Below are positions 1-8,675 of a stretch of 58,456 bases of DNA, piece after piece. The notes beneath the pieces are model-generated. The model did not search any database. It worked only from the letters and a program-made list of their open reading frames with translations, and had not been told where the DNA came from. Positions within the stretch are counted from its first letter, which is position 1, and each line of letters opens with the position of its first letter. The DNA comes from Desulfobacterales bacterium (GTDB lineage Bacteria > Desulfobacterota > Desulfobacteria > Desulfobacterales > Desulfosalsimonadaceae): NCBI GenBank assembly GCA_018335195.1, contig JAGXKN010000019.1, positions 1-58,456 of the forward strand. The letters run 5' to 3'. The position numbers were made by a program, and so were the translations under genes.

Positions 1-357
1 GGAGAAAGCCGCCCGGGTACAGTAGAGATCAAAGAATCCCCGAATCCGGTAGTGCCATTTTTTGCCCACAAAATCCTTTGCCAAACCTTGAAACACCTGC
101 GCTTTGAGACCCGGGAAAAAATCGGGCACCACGTTTCCCGGCACAAAAACCGCATCCGGGTTGTAGGCTTTGACTTCTGACACGGTGAGCAGCAGTCTTT
201 CATCGGAGGCGAGCCACGGGGCTGCATCAATGCCGGGGTCAAAAAACCAGGCCTCCCGCTCCCCCCGCGCAATAATGGCGTTCTGCAGGGGACGAAGGAT
301 GCTCAGGCTGTATAACTGAGAAGCGTATAATATATCAGGTGGCTGCGCACCATTCAC
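1..357 (-). CDS. Partial CDP-glycerol glycerophosphotransferase-like / glycosyltransferase protein (3' end off window)
   Basis: The frame is open from a GTG at 355-357 to the left edge, giving about 119 N-terminal residues with no stop. The GTG overlaps the TGA of the family 2 glycosyltransferase upstream (GTGA overlap), which argues for translational coupling in one LPS operon. The protein begins NGAQPPDILYASQLYSLSIL and contains FQGLAKDFVGKKWHYRI followed by RGFFDLYCTRAAF. This resembles the nucleotide-proximal part of TagB/TagF-like CDP-glycerol transferases and of UDP-sugar 2-epimerase-like GT-B proteins. The assignment is by resemblance and context only, because the catalytic C-terminal half is outside the window. 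Another GT-B glycosyltransferase is equally possible. Confidence 0.55.
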   Translation of the reverse strand, partial: MNGAQPPDILYASQLYSLSILRPLQNAIIARGEREAWFFDPGIDAAPWLASDERLLLTVSEVKAYNPDAVFVPGNVVPDFFPGLKAQVFQGLAKDFVGKKWHYRIRGFFDLYCTRAAFS

Positions 358-1208
358 CCCTTATCCCTGACTTCCCGGGATTTTTGCACCGACGCCGGAT
401 CCGCGCCCTTTTTCCCACTCATTCGATCCTCCCGGTACAGGGCCCACAGTCCCGCGTATTTGTTGAATGCCACCTGGCTATACATAACGGCCATGAGGAA
501 TCCCGCCGAACCGTCGAGAAATCCGCCTCGCAGAATATATACCTGAAAAAACACCAAAAAACCCCGGATCGCGGCCCCGATCAGACCGCCGCCTTTTTTG
601 CCGGCCCGGTACCGCCGATTGGCACCCAGCCATGCGTAATCGGCATTTTTGTATAGGGCATGGCCAAAGTCCCGGTGCGTGTAATGCAGCAACCGTCCCT
701 TTAATTTCCGGACCTTTCCCGGCGGCGGCAACACCTTTTCGTGAACCAGATCATCCGAAAACGCCGCACCCTGACGCCGGAACAACCGCAGCGGCGCCCG
801 GGCGCTTCTGCCGTGCTTCAAGGTTTTGCCGAAAATATGCACGGCCCACGGCAATCTGAAGCCGGCGGCATCCGTGCCGCTGCAAAGGGTGACGCGGATT
901 TCTTCACGAAGCTCGGGGGTCAGGGCCTCATCTGCGTCTATGGACAGCACCCACTCGCACCGGGCCTGATCCAGGGCCCGCTGTTTCTGGGGACCGTATC
1001 CGGGCCAGTCCATTTCATAGACCCGATCTGTGTAGCGCCTGGCAATCTCCACGGTTTGATCCGTGCTGCCGCTGTCAAGCACGATGATCTCATCGGCAAT
1101 GGGGACCACCGAATCCAGGCATCTTTCAATCCGGTCGGCCTCGTCGCGGGTGATCACGATCACGGAAAGCCGGCAGGAAATCGGGGAGTCGGAAAGCGTA
1201 TCGCTCAT
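354..1208 (-). CDS. Family 2 glycosyltransferase, WaaE/KdtX-like (LPS core)
   Basis: This is a 284-residue GT-A glycosyltransferase, expected to add a sugar to the LPS inner core at the cytoplasmic face of the inner membrane. The nucleotide-sugar fold is seen in SVIVITRDEADRIERCLDS (about residues 14-32), LDSGSTDQTV (about 45-54) and the metal-binding DADEA (about 91-95). The later WPGYGPQKQRALDQA segment and a C-terminal hydrophobic stretch (GFLVFFQVYILRGGF) match the WaaE (beta-1,4-glucosyltransferase) subfamily in length and layout. An AGGAA-type site precedes the ATG. It lies 9 bp after the upstream small gene and overlaps the next gene by 4 bp. Sugar and acceptor specificity cannot be read from sequence. 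Confidence 0.85.
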   Translation of the reverse strand: MSDTLSDSPISCRLSVIVITRDEADRIERCLDSVVPIADEIIVLDSGSTDQTVEIARRYTDRVYEMDWPGYGPQKQRALDQARCEWVLSIDADEALTPELREEIRVTLCSGTDAAGFRLPWAVHIFGKTLKHGRSARAPLRLFRRQGAAFSDDLVHEKVLPPPGKVRKLKGRLLHYTHRDFGHALYKNADYAWLGANRRYRAGKKGGGLIGAAIRGFLVFFQVYILRGGFLDGSAGFLMAVMYSQVAFNKYAGLWALYREDRMSGKKGADPASVQKSREVRDKG

Positions 1209-1217
1209 ATATGTTTC

Positions 1218-1595
1218 CTAACTGTAGGACTGATAGCTTTTTTCCTCAACCAGGTCCGAGCCGTACTTGAGGTTGATTTCCCGCTTGACCGCGGCCCGCT
1301 CATCATTGTTGAAATACACGCTTCTGGCAAGCTCGATGAAGTCCCGGTCAAAAGCCTTGGCCGCCTCCTTTTCCCGGATGGCGTCCTCGATGTCCCACAA
1401 TCTCGAATTGATCTCGTAGAGCCTTCGGTATTCCGGGCTGTTGCTTTCAATTGTCGCAGCATTCATCGTGGAATTCAGGATTTCGAATTCCTTCCGGATA
1501 TTTTTCAGTTTTTCCGAATCGGCAATTCTTTCTGACTTAATGTGCAGTATGGTTACCTTGTCCACCAGTTCGCCGATGGAAACATCGACTTTCAT
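1218..1595 (-). CDS. DUF6165-like small protein of LPS gene clusters
   Basis: This is a 125-residue soluble, mostly helical protein starting MKVDVSIGELVDKVTILHIK, with no signal peptide or membrane segment. The N-terminal IGELVDKVTIL pattern and the central DAIREKE and FNNDERAAVKREIN segments fit a family I associate with DUF6165, which occurs next to glycosyltransferase and LPS or exopolysaccharide genes. No catalytic motif is evident. The heptad-like charged helices suggest a helical-bundle or scaffold protein. The ATG has an AAGGGG site and the gene is the first of a minus-strand unit (this gene, GT2, partial GT). It is divergent from the family 9 transferase across a 163-bp promoter gap. 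Confidence 0.6.
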   Translation of the reverse strand: MKVDVSIGELVDKVTILHIKSERIADSEKLKNIRKEFEILNSTMNAATIESNSPEYRRLYEINSRLWDIEDAIREKEAAKAFDRDFIELARSVYFNNDERAAVKREINLKYGSDLVEEKSYQSYS

Positions 1596-1758
1596 CCCCT
1601 TTTCCTTTCCTCTGCAACTGGATGCAAATCATACAAATCCATTGATTTTTTTTCCCGAACCATATAGTTTTATTGAGTTTATTTCAAGCAGAATATCCTT
1701 AAAAACAGCCGGCTTGCAGCCGGCGGGCGAAAAGGGACCTGTCAGGGAAGCCGAAAAC

Positions 1759-2817
1759 ATGCCGAAATTTGACGCTGAAAGAATCTGCCTGATCCGGACA
1801 TCGGCCATTGGAGACACCGTGCACGCCCTGGCCCTGGCAAACGGACTGAAAAGTGGGTACCCGGATGCGCATCTGACCTGGGTGCTGCAGAACATCCCGT
1901 ATGAAATGGTCAAGCATCAGCCGGCGATTGACCGGTTTATCTTCTTTGACCGAAAGGCGGATACACGCGGCTGGATGGATCTGATCGGCCGCCTGCGCAA
2001 AGAGCGCTTTGACCTGGCAGTCATCCCCCAGGCCAGCGCAAAGACCAGCCTGATCACGCTGTTCACACGGGCACGCATAAAGCTGGGATTCGACCGGAGC
2101 CGCTCCAGGGAGCTTCACTGGCTTGTCACCAACCGGAAAATTCCCCCGCGGCCCATGGGGCACGTGCAGGACCAGTTTTTTGAATTCCTGGACTTTCTCG
2201 ACATCAAGGATTCCCCGAAAACCTGGGATTTTCGGTTTACCGAAGAAGAACGGCAATGGCAAAAAAGCTTTTTTTCATCATTTAACAGGCCGGCCATAGG
2301 CTTTGTGATCGCATCCGCGCACAGGGAAAAGGACTGGCACCCGCAATATTATGCCCGAGCAATGGACCACGTGTACTTTGAACTCGGATTTCAGCCCCTG
2401 ATGATCGGCGGGCCCAGCGCGCGGGAAAAACGGATCGCAGATGAAATCAGTTCCCTGTGCAGATGCCGGCCGGCGGCGGCACTGGAAAAACCGATCCGGC
2501 ATACCATGCTCCAGATTGAAGGCTGCCGCATGGCAGTCTCCCCGGACACCGGGCCGCTGCACATTGCAGTAGCGCTAAATACGCCCACGGTTGGAATCTA
2601 CGGGTTTTCCAATCCGAAACGCTGCGGTCCTTACAGGTTTCGGGACCTTTTAATCGACCATTACAATGATCCCGGAGAAGAAAACGCACCTGTCACCCGG
2701 AAAACAAAACCCGGCAGGATGGAAACGATACAGCCGCAGGAAGTGATCGAAAAGATTGAATACGGTCTCAGCAGGTACCCGGAAAAGGGTTGCCACCCGA
2801 AACAGGCCGCCCCATGA
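1759..2817 (+). CDS. Family 9 glycosyltransferase (heptosyltransferase-like, LPS core)
   Basis: This is a 352-residue GT-B enzyme of the WaaC/WaaF/RfaF family, expected to transfer ADP-heptose (or a related sugar) to the LPS inner core. The N-terminal ICLIRTSAIGDTVHAL and C-terminal SPDTGPLHIAVALNTPTVGI with YGFSNPKRCGPY are the family signatures. The frame stays open further upstream, but I chose the ATG at 1759 because AGGGAAG lies 8 bp before it and the heptosyltransferase homology starts there. It overlaps the following kinase by ATGA, so the two are translationally coupled. Donor specificity is not determined. Confidence 0.85.
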   Translation: MPKFDAERICLIRTSAIGDTVHALALANGLKSGYPDAHLTWVLQNIPYEMVKHQPAIDRFIFFDRKADTRGWMDLIGRLRKERFDLAVIPQASAKTSLITLFTRARIKLGFDRSRSRELHWLVTNRKIPPRPMGHVQDQFFEFLDFLDIKDSPKTWDFRFTEEERQWQKSFFSSFNRPAIGFVIASAHREKDWHPQYYARAMDHVYFELGFQPLMIGGPSAREKRIADEISSLCRCRPAAALEKPIRHTMLQIEGCRMAVSPDTGPLHIAVALNTPTVGIYGFSNPKRCGPYRFRDLLIDHYNDPGEENAPVTRKTKPGRMETIQPQEVIEKIEYGLSRYPEKGCHPKQAAP

Positions 2818-3500
2818 CAGTCGTTCAAAAACACCGCTCCTTTAGGTTCGGATCCCCGGAAGGACTGCTTTCCTCCCAAATGGCGGAACTGATCCGGAGC
2901 TTTCATGCGCCTGCGAAAAAAGCGGAAGGCAGGCTCACGGGCCGCGTGCAGGTGCAGACCTGCCAGCTGGAGCGCATCGGTCCGGTGATGATCAAGACTT
3001 ATTTCCGGGGCGGGCTGCTGCGGCACATAAACAAACGGACCTATCTGGGCCTCGGCAGGGCGCGCAGCCGGGCCGAATTCGAGATGCTGCAGCGCGTAAG
3101 GCAGATCGGTATCAACGCGCCCGAACCCGTGGCCTATGCGGTACAGGGGCGACTTTTATACCGTGCCTGGCTGATCACAAAGCAGATCCCGGGTGCGGTA
3201 CCGCTTTCTGAACTCAGCTTCACAGACCCGGCCACGGCCCAAAGCGTGCTGCCCTCGGTTGCCGAACAGATCCGGATCCTGGCCTGCCGCGGCATCCATC
3301 ACGTGGATCTGCATCCCGGAAACGTCCTGCTGGATGCCCGTGGCCGTGCTTTTTTTATCGATTTTGACCGGGCCCGCGGCCGGGTGCGCAGTCAGCGACG
3401 GCTTTTTCGACGCTATGCGCAGCGATGGAAACGGGCGGCAGACAAATACGGTCTGCCGGGATTCGTCCGGGAGGCGCTTTCCGGGCACGATCCCGGATAA
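2814..3500 (+). CDS. LPS core sugar kinase (KdkA/WaaP family)
   Basis: This is a 228-residue protein-kinase-fold enzyme of the Kdo kinase / lipopolysaccharide kinase family. It probably phosphorylates Kdo or heptose of the LPS core in the cytoplasm using ATP. The catalytic loop HVDLHPGNVLLD (about residues 162-173) and the metal-binding FIDFDRAR (about 181-188) are clear. VMIKTYFRGG near residue 62 supplies the candidate ATP-contacting lysine. The start at 2814 overlaps the heptosyltransferase stop, consistent with a two-gene core-assembly operon. KdkA and WaaP cannot be separated from sequence alone; the short length favours KdkA-like. Confidence 0.8.
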   Translation: MTVVQKHRSFRFGSPEGLLSSQMAELIRSFHAPAKKAEGRLTGRVQVQTCQLERIGPVMIKTYFRGGLLRHINKRTYLGLGRARSRAEFEMLQRVRQIGINAPEPVAYAVQGRLLYRAWLITKQIPGAVPLSELSFTDPATAQSVLPSVAEQIRILACRGIHHVDLHPGNVLLDARGRAFFIDFDRARGRVRSQRRLFRRYAQRWKRAADKYGLPGFVREALSGHDPG

Positions 3501-3530
3501 ACCACAGTACAGGCAGCGACACGCCCATTC

Positions 3531-3572
3531 AAAAAAAACTGCGGCGCAACCCTTATACAGGATGCGCCGCAG
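3531..3572 (-). terminator. Rho-independent terminator of the PxxKW gene
   Basis: On the minus strand a 10-bp stem CTGCGGCGCA/TGCGCCGCAG (3539-3548 and 3563-3572) is followed by eight U residues (3531-3538). It lies 35 bp past the PxxKW stop. On the plus strand no T-run follows, so it serves the minus-strand gene. Confidence 0.85.
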
Positions 3573-3607
3573 ATAAAACGCCGACTCAAAACATAAAGGC
3601 TCTGTGG

Positions 3608-3892
3608 CTACCGGCCCCCGCGCCGCTTGGAGGCCTTGATCGGGTTGACCTTGGCATTCTTTGTCTTGGCCGTCCCATCGGTTACATGCGTGGCCAGGTT
3701 ACACTTGCCGGTTTTCCACTTTTTCTCAGGCTCCGGACACTTGCCGCAAAACCATCCGGTCTCATAAGACACGACCCGGCTGCAGCCGTTGCAGGATTCC
3801 ACAATCTGGTAGCAGGAACCGCCGTTGTAAACACAACCGTCTTTTGTCATGAAAGCACATTCCTGGCCTTTCCGCGTGGTTTGACAGATCAT
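3608..3892 (-). CDS. PxxKW family cysteine-rich protein
   Basis: This is a 94-residue soluble protein with ten cysteines, three of them in CNGC and CGKC pairs. It ends in a basic tail (KASKRRGGR). The PEKKWKTGKCNLATHV block is the PxxKW signature of a small cysteine-rich family found in sulfate-reducing Desulfobacterota. The function is unknown; metal or Fe-S binding is plausible from the cysteine spacing. The reading frame extends upstream, but I chose the ATG at 3890-3892 because GGAGGAG lies just before it and the family begins MIC. It is a monocistronic gene with its own terminator. Confidence 0.8.
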   Translation of the reverse strand: MICQTTRKGQECAFMTKDGCVYNGGSCYQIVESCNGCSRVVSYETGWFCGKCPEPEKKWKTGKCNLATHVTDGTAKTKNAKVNPIKASKRRGGR

Positions 3893-4215
3893 TTTCCGCT
3901 CCTCCCTTCTATTTAAAAAAATACCGGCGCCTTTCGGCAGCCGGAATCGCTTATCGCACAAAGATTTGCACCGCCGCATCCCGCAGCGGACTTATTTTTT
4001 TCTAAAACAAATTTATATACTTCACTGCATTATCTCTTGTCAATTAATTTTGAATATAATATTTATATTTTTTTGTGCAGTCAATGCCGATGCTTGATTT
4101 TTTTCCAAAAAACTGCCAATGTCCGGCAGAAAAACACTGCGCCGGCGGTTTGCTGCTGCTGCTTGCGCAAAACGCGATTGTACCTTATATTTTGTGCTAT
4201 AAATACGAGGCGCTC
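3893..4215. other. Intergenic region with divergent promoters
   Basis: This is 323 bp between the PxxKW gene and kdsD. It is AT-rich around 4000-4075 and contains no convincing gene. For kdsD, a TTGCGC box (about 4162) with a TATATT box 17 bp downstream is a weak promoter candidate. Frames that extend kdsD upstream here lack family homology. Confidence 0.4.
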
Positions 4216-5190
4216 ATGTCCATCGAACGTGCAACAGAGGTCCTTCGCATTGAGGCCGAGGGAATACGACAGCTTGCAGAAAAGCTTGATGACAGTTTTA
4301 ACCGGCTAGCGGATCTGATCTACAAGTCCCGCGGGCGGGTGATCGTGGCCGGTATCGGAAAGTCCGGCATCATTGCCCGGAAAATCGTGGCCACCTTAAA
4401 CAGCACGGGCACCCGCTCCCTGTTTCTCCATCCGGTGGAAGCCATGCACGGCGATCTGGGCATTGTGTCTGCAGACGACGTGTTTATTGCGCTTTCCAAC
4501 TCCGGGGAAACCGATGAACTCAATATCCTGATTCCCAGCATCCGCAGCGTTGGCTGCCCTGTCGTCGCGTTTACCGGAAACCCTCGCTCGTCGCTTGCCG
4601 CCCAGAGCGACATCGTAATCAACGTAGGTGTTGAAAAGGAAGCCTGCCCCATGGGGCTGGCTCCGACCGCGAGCACATCTGCACAGATGGCTATGGGCGA
4701 TGCGCTGGCCGTGGTACTGATAGACAAACACAAGTTTAAATCCAGCGATTTCCAGAAATTTCACCCCGGCGGCAACCTTGGGCACCGCCTTAAATGGCGG
4801 GTTGCAGACATCATGCTCACCGGGAAGGCGATTCCGAGAATACCTGAGGGCAGCGATATGGACACCGCCCTTGCAGAGATGAATCAGCAGCAGCTCGGGG
4901 TAATTTTCGTCACAACCGCCGAAGACATCCTCACGGGAATTATCACAGACGGGGATGTCCGGCGCATGGTGGTCAAAAAAACCCCTGTGCATGAACATAC
5001 TGTGGATTCCCTGATGACAAGAAATCCCAAGTATGTGGATCCCGAAATGCCTCTTTATGAGGCATTAAACCTGATGGAATCCCACCAGATTACCGTCTTG
5101 CCGGCAATCGAAGAAACCGGGAAGATGGTGGGCGCCCTTCACCTGCATGATATTCTGGGCAAAGGGTCGCTGAAATTTAACGCGGGATAA
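4216..5190 (+). CDS. kdsD: Arabinose-5-phosphate isomerase (KdsD/KpsF/GutQ family)
   Basis: This is a 324-residue enzyme that converts D-ribulose 5-phosphate to D-arabinose 5-phosphate, the first step of Kdo synthesis for LPS. An N-terminal SIS domain (about residues 30-165) carries VIVAGIGKSGIIARKI, HPVEAMHGDLG and ALSNSGETDEL. Two C-terminal CBS domains follow (about 205-260 and 275-322), the normal layout for KdsD. The frame is open upstream, but I chose the ATG at 4216 because GAGG is positioned 5 bp before it and MSIERATEVLRIEA matches the family start. It stands alone and fits the neighbouring LPS-core genes. Confidence 0.92.
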   Translation: MSIERATEVLRIEAEGIRQLAEKLDDSFNRLADLIYKSRGRVIVAGIGKSGIIARKIVATLNSTGTRSLFLHPVEAMHGDLGIVSADDVFIALSNSGETDELNILIPSIRSVGCPVVAFTGNPRSSLAAQSDIVINVGVEKEACPMGLAPTASTSAQMAMGDALAVVLIDKHKFKSSDFQKFHPGGNLGHRLKWRVADIMLTGKAIPRIPEGSDMDTALAEMNQQQLGVIFVTTAEDILTGIITDGDVRRMVVKKTPVHEHTVDSLMTRNPKYVDPEMPLYEALNLMESHQITVLPAIEETGKMVGALHLHDILGKGSLKFNAG

Positions 5191-5256
5191 CCGGGATAAA
5201 TAAAAGGGATTTACGTAGCTCCCTTCATCCAGTTAACATATATAGAGGTACCTCAT

Positions 5257-6615
5257 ATGAATATAGAAACCACAGCCAACATGGACATGGATATGGATAT
5301 GGATACCCGAATCGATTCCCTTGGCGAGGCTAAGATCGACTCCCCGATCATCCGTGAGCTAAACGGCTCAAGCCGGGACATTTTCAAAGACGACGCCGAC
5401 CAGGTCTTAGTGGAGCTGGACCCTGCAAAGATCACAGAGGCCTTCCAGGCGGAAAAAAGCCCGCCGAGATTCGAGCTGGCCGGCCCCAGAAAAAAGATCT
5501 ACTTTGATCCAAGCAAGCTCAAGTGCGGCCTGGTGACCTGCGGCGGGCTGTGCCCGGGCTTAAACAACATCATCCGCTCGGTGGTCCTCGAGCTGTACCA
5601 CAGCTACGGCGTCCGGCACATTTACGGGTTCCGCTACGGGCTGCAGGGCTTTATCCCGGAATACCGGCACGACGTGATGGACCTCAGCCCCGGAAACGTG
5701 GTGCACATCCATGAAATGGGCGGCTCCATTCTCGGCTCTTCCCGCGGTCCCCAGGACATCGACGCGATTGTGGACTGCCTGGAACGGATGAACATCAGTA
5801 TCCTTTTTATGGTAGGGGGCGACGGCACGCTGATGGCAGCCTCCAGAATCGATGCCGCCATCCGGGAAAGAGATTTGAAAATCAGCGTCATCGGCATCCC
5901 CAAGACCATTGACAACGATATCCACATGGTGTCCAAGTCCTTTGGCTTTGACACCGCGGTGGACATCTCCACTGAAGCCATCAAGGGCGCCCACAAGGAG
6001 GCCGAAGGCTTTCCCAACGGCATCGGGCTGATCAAGCTCATGGGGCGTTACTCCGGATTTATCGCCGCCACGGCCACACTGGCCCAGCAGGACGTCAATT
6101 TCGTGCTGATCCCGGAAATCGATTTTGACCTGGAAGGCGAAAACGGTTTGCTGGCCAAACTCGAAGAGCGCCTGGCAAACAGAAAGCATGCCGTGATTCT
6201 CATTGCCGAAGGCGCCGGGCAGAAATTCTTTGAAACAGATAAAAAGGAATACGACCCTTCGGGCAACATCAAGCTCCATGACATCGGCCTGTTTCTCAAG
6301 CGGCGGATTCAGAGCTATTTTGATGCCCGGCACATGGAAATTTCCCTCAAGTACATTGATCCGAGCTACATGATCCGCAGTTTGCCCGCCAATTCAAACG
6401 ATCACGTGTTTTGCACCTTTCTGGGACGCGATGCCGTGCATGCCGGCATGGCGGGCAAAACCAACATGATTATCGGCCACTGGAACGACCACTTCGTTCA
6501 CGTGCCCGTGCCCCTGACCGCAGGGCAGAGAAAGCAGGTCAGCCCGGGCGGCAAGCTCTGGCAGACCGTGCTGGAGGCTACGGGACAGGGGAGCATGGTC
6601 AACCCGGGAAAATAG
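5257..6615 (+). CDS. 6-phosphofructokinase (group II/TP0108-like)
   Basis: This is a 452-residue phosphofructokinase-fold enzyme of glycolysis. Seen are CGGLCPGLNNIIR (about residue 94), GGDGTLMAASRI (about 187), PKTIDNDI (about 214) and KLMGRYSGFIAA (about 259). The GGDGT form, instead of GGDD, is the pattern associated with ATP rather than pyrophosphate as phosphoryl donor. The length and the PKTIDNDI motif match the plant/TP0108-like clade, whose donor use is variable. The N-terminus has an odd (Met-Asp)4 run coded by 6-bp tandem repeats. A GAGG site lies about 8 bp upstream of the ATG. It ends 11 bp from the convergent lipoprotein gene. Confidence 0.88.
   Translation: MNIETTANMDMDMDMDTRIDSLGEAKIDSPIIRELNGSSRDIFKDDADQVLVELDPAKITEAFQAEKSPPRFELAGPRKKIYFDPSKLKCGLVTCGGLCPGLNNIIRSVVLELYHSYGVRHIYGFRYGLQGFIPEYRHDVMDLSPGNVVHIHEMGGSILGSSRGPQDIDAIVDCLERMNISILFMVGGDGTLMAASRIDAAIRERDLKISVIGIPKTIDNDIHMVSKSFGFDTAVDISTEAIKGAHKEAEGFPNGIGLIKLMGRYSGFIAATATLAQQDVNFVLIPEIDFDLEGENGLLAKLEERLANRKHAVILIAEGAGQKFFETDKKEYDPSGNIKLHDIGLFLKRRIQSYFDARHMEISLKYIDPSYMIRSLPANSNDHVFCTFLGRDAVHAGMAGKTNMIIGHWNDHFVHVPVPLTAGQRKQVSPGGKLWQTVLEATGQGSMVNPGK
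5281..5304 (+). repeat. Four tandem copies of ATGGAY inside the phosphofructokinase gene
   Basis: ATGGAC is followed by three ATGGAT units, encoding Met-Asp repeated four times at residues 9-16. Each unit brings an ATG, so the run is a short-tandem-repeat candidate for slippage. Confidence 0.9.
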
Positions 6616-6626
6616 ATGTGTTCGCC

Positions 6627-8675
6627 TTACCGGGCGATTTCAAAAAACCGCCCGCGCTTCACATTTAACAGGTAGATGGACTTGTCTGCTTCGCCGGTAT
6701 CCAAAAACTCGGTCCTACCGGTAACGCCCTCAAACGGGGGCATTTCCGCCAGGGCCTGCTGCAGGGCCGGCCGGGTGGTAACATCCTTGCGCGAGATCTG
6801 CCCGCACAGGATCATGGCCGTGTCATAACTGACCGCCTCCATGAAATCCGGGGTATATTCATATACGTCCGTAAAATCGCTGACAAATTCAGATACCGGC
6901 CCCCGGCGGCTTTGCGAGAAAAAGCCCTCCGGGATCACTGCATCCCGGATCTGATACCCGGCAATATCAATGAGCTTTTCCGAATGCCAGAGATTGGTGC
7001 CCAGCAGATAGACCTCGTTGATATCATAATAACGAAGCTGGGGGATAACCAGCCCGGCCTTCTCAGGCGCATCCGGAATAAAAATCGCATCAAAATCCAC
7101 AATGGGTTCCGGCTCTTCGTCTTCCGCGTCCGCCTCCGGGCTGTGGCCGAGGCCGAAATCGTAAGGCTCGTCCTCCGAGTCCAGGAAAACGCCCTTCTCA
7201 TCGAGACCGCCGGAAGGATCCACTGACAGCAAGCCCCTGAAAATTTCCAGTTTCCCGGCAAAATTTTCCAGCTCCCGGGGGGTCATGGTTTCGGGGGCCA
7301 GGTCTTCGGGCAGATCGTAATGGAGCCCCACCAGCCTTTTAATCGGTTCGGCAAAATCGGTATGCGCCGGGTTATAGGATTCAGCGGCCACCAGTCGGCC
7401 ATTTTTTTCTATGAGCTGGTCCCAGAACCGGTGCAGGAAGGCCCTGCCATAGGACTCGTCGGGATAAAGTACGGCAAAGCGCCGGCATGCAAGGTTTCTC
7501 GTGGTATAATCCACCAGGGCCGAAGCCTGCATTCTCGGAGTCAAAAAATTGATGAACACGAAATCCCTGTTCTCGGCGATATCTGAATTCTGGGTGAACG
7601 GGAAAATCGGAACACCCAGCTTTTGCGCGGTGTCTGATGCTTCCCGGGCCGCGGCAATGGGCCCGATAATGGCTGCCACCCGCTTTTCCGCAAGTTCCTC
7701 AACTGCCCGGCGGGCGGTTTCCGGATCCGACTGGCTGTCACGCACCAGTATCCGGAAAGGGGGCTCCGCATCCATGTCCTTGTATGCCCGGGCCAGGGCC
7801 AATTCTATGCCCCGCAGCGCCTGACGCCCGAATTTTCGATATTTTCCGGTCAGTGGGAGCACACAGCCCAAAGCGTGCCCTTCAAAAAAGGCCTCTTCGG
7901 TCAGGGATGCAATGCGTTTTCTGACCTGTTCAATCTCCGGATGGCCGGGATGGCGCTCCAGAAATTTCTTGAACACGGACAAGGCATCCCCGACGCGGCG
8001 CTCGGACATGAAATTCAGCCCGAGCTGGTACATTAAATACCCGCTCGGGGGTTTGCCTTCCAGGCGCTGGCGCTCCGATCGAATATATTCGGGCGAAAGC
8101 CTGGAAATCGCAGCAAGGAGCCGGTCTGCGACTTTCTTGCGCGCATCCGGATCAGCCGCCTGGTAGGCTGCAGAAAAAATCCTGTAAGCCTGCCGGAACT
8201 GTTCAAGCGCCATGTACGCATCCCCGGCCAGCAGATCCGCCTGAAGCCGGGTTTCGGAATCCAGTTGTGCTTCTGCCATGCGCCGGCGATAATCAAGGGC
8301 TTCCTGAAAATGACCCTGGCTGATATAGGATTCCAGGATTTTGATTCGGGCCGCCTCTGCCTGCGGCGTATCCGGATACCGCGCAATCACCTCCACATAC
8401 ATTTCCCGGGCCGGGTCAAATCTCTTTTGCTCGGCATGGATCCTGCCGAGTTTCAGCTTCGCCTCCGGCACGAGTTCCGTGTCCGGATGCTTTTTCACGT
8501 ATTGCCTGTACAGGCTCCGGGCTTCTGCGTATCTGGACCGGGAAAATTTCTGCTCAGCCTTTTCAAAAAGAGCGTATCCGGCGGGTTTGGCGGGCCTGCG
8601 AAGCCCCTCTTTGGGCGCGCAGGCGGCAACCACCAGGCACAGGCACAATAAAATAACCGGGGTTTTATTTTTCAT
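6627..8675 (-). CDS. Outer-membrane or periplasmic lipoprotein with TPR repeats and periplasmic-binding domain (LpoA-like)
   Basis: This is a 682-residue secreted lipoprotein. The signal peptide ends in the lipobox VVAAC (Cys about 19). Residues 30-230 form TPR-like helical pairs (YAEARSLYRQYVKKHPDTE, FDPAREMYVEVIARYPDT). From about residue 265 to the end is a type-1 periplasmic-binding (Leu/Ile/Val-like) fold, starting LGCVLPLTGKYRKFGRQALR and including RVAAIIGPIAAA and FAVLYPDESYGRAF. This architecture is that of LpoA, the activator of penicillin-binding protein 1A, but the family is broad and a ligand-binding role cannot be excluded. An acidic insert (EDEPYDF to EDEEPEP) sits near residues 490-520. 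Confidence 0.75.
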   Translation of the reverse strand: MKNKTPVILLCLCLVVAACAPKEGLRRPAKPAGYALFEKAEQKFSRSRYAEARSLYRQYVKKHPDTELVPEAKLKLGRIHAEQKRFDPAREMYVEVIARYPDTPQAEAARIKILESYISQGHFQEALDYRRRMAEAQLDSETRLQADLLAGDAYMALEQFRQAYRIFSAAYQAADPDARKKVADRLLAAISRLSPEYIRSERQRLEGKPPSGYLMYQLGLNFMSERRVGDALSVFKKFLERHPGHPEIEQVRKRIASLTEEAFFEGHALGCVLPLTGKYRKFGRQALRGIELALARAYKDMDAEPPFRILVRDSQSDPETARRAVEELAEKRVAAIIGPIAAAREASDTAQKLGVPIFPFTQNSDIAENRDFVFINFLTPRMQASALVDYTTRNLACRRFAVLYPDESYGRAFLHRFWDQLIEKNGRLVAAESYNPAHTDFAEPIKRLVGLHYDLPEDLAPETMTPRELENFAGKLEIFRGLLSVDPSGGLDEKGVFLDSEDEPYDFGLGHSPEADAEDEEPEPIVDFDAIFIPDAPEKAGLVIPQLRYYDINEVYLLGTNLWHSEKLIDIAGYQIRDAVIPEGFFSQSRRGPVSEFVSDFTDVYEYTPDFMEAVSYDTAMILCGQISRKDVTTRPALQQALAEMPPFEGVTGRTEFLDTGEADKSIYLLNVKRGRFFEIAR

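Noticed and set aside
741-1535. Plus-strand frame of 264 codons
   Set aside because: It covers the GT2 and DUF6165-like genes in reverse and has no domain.
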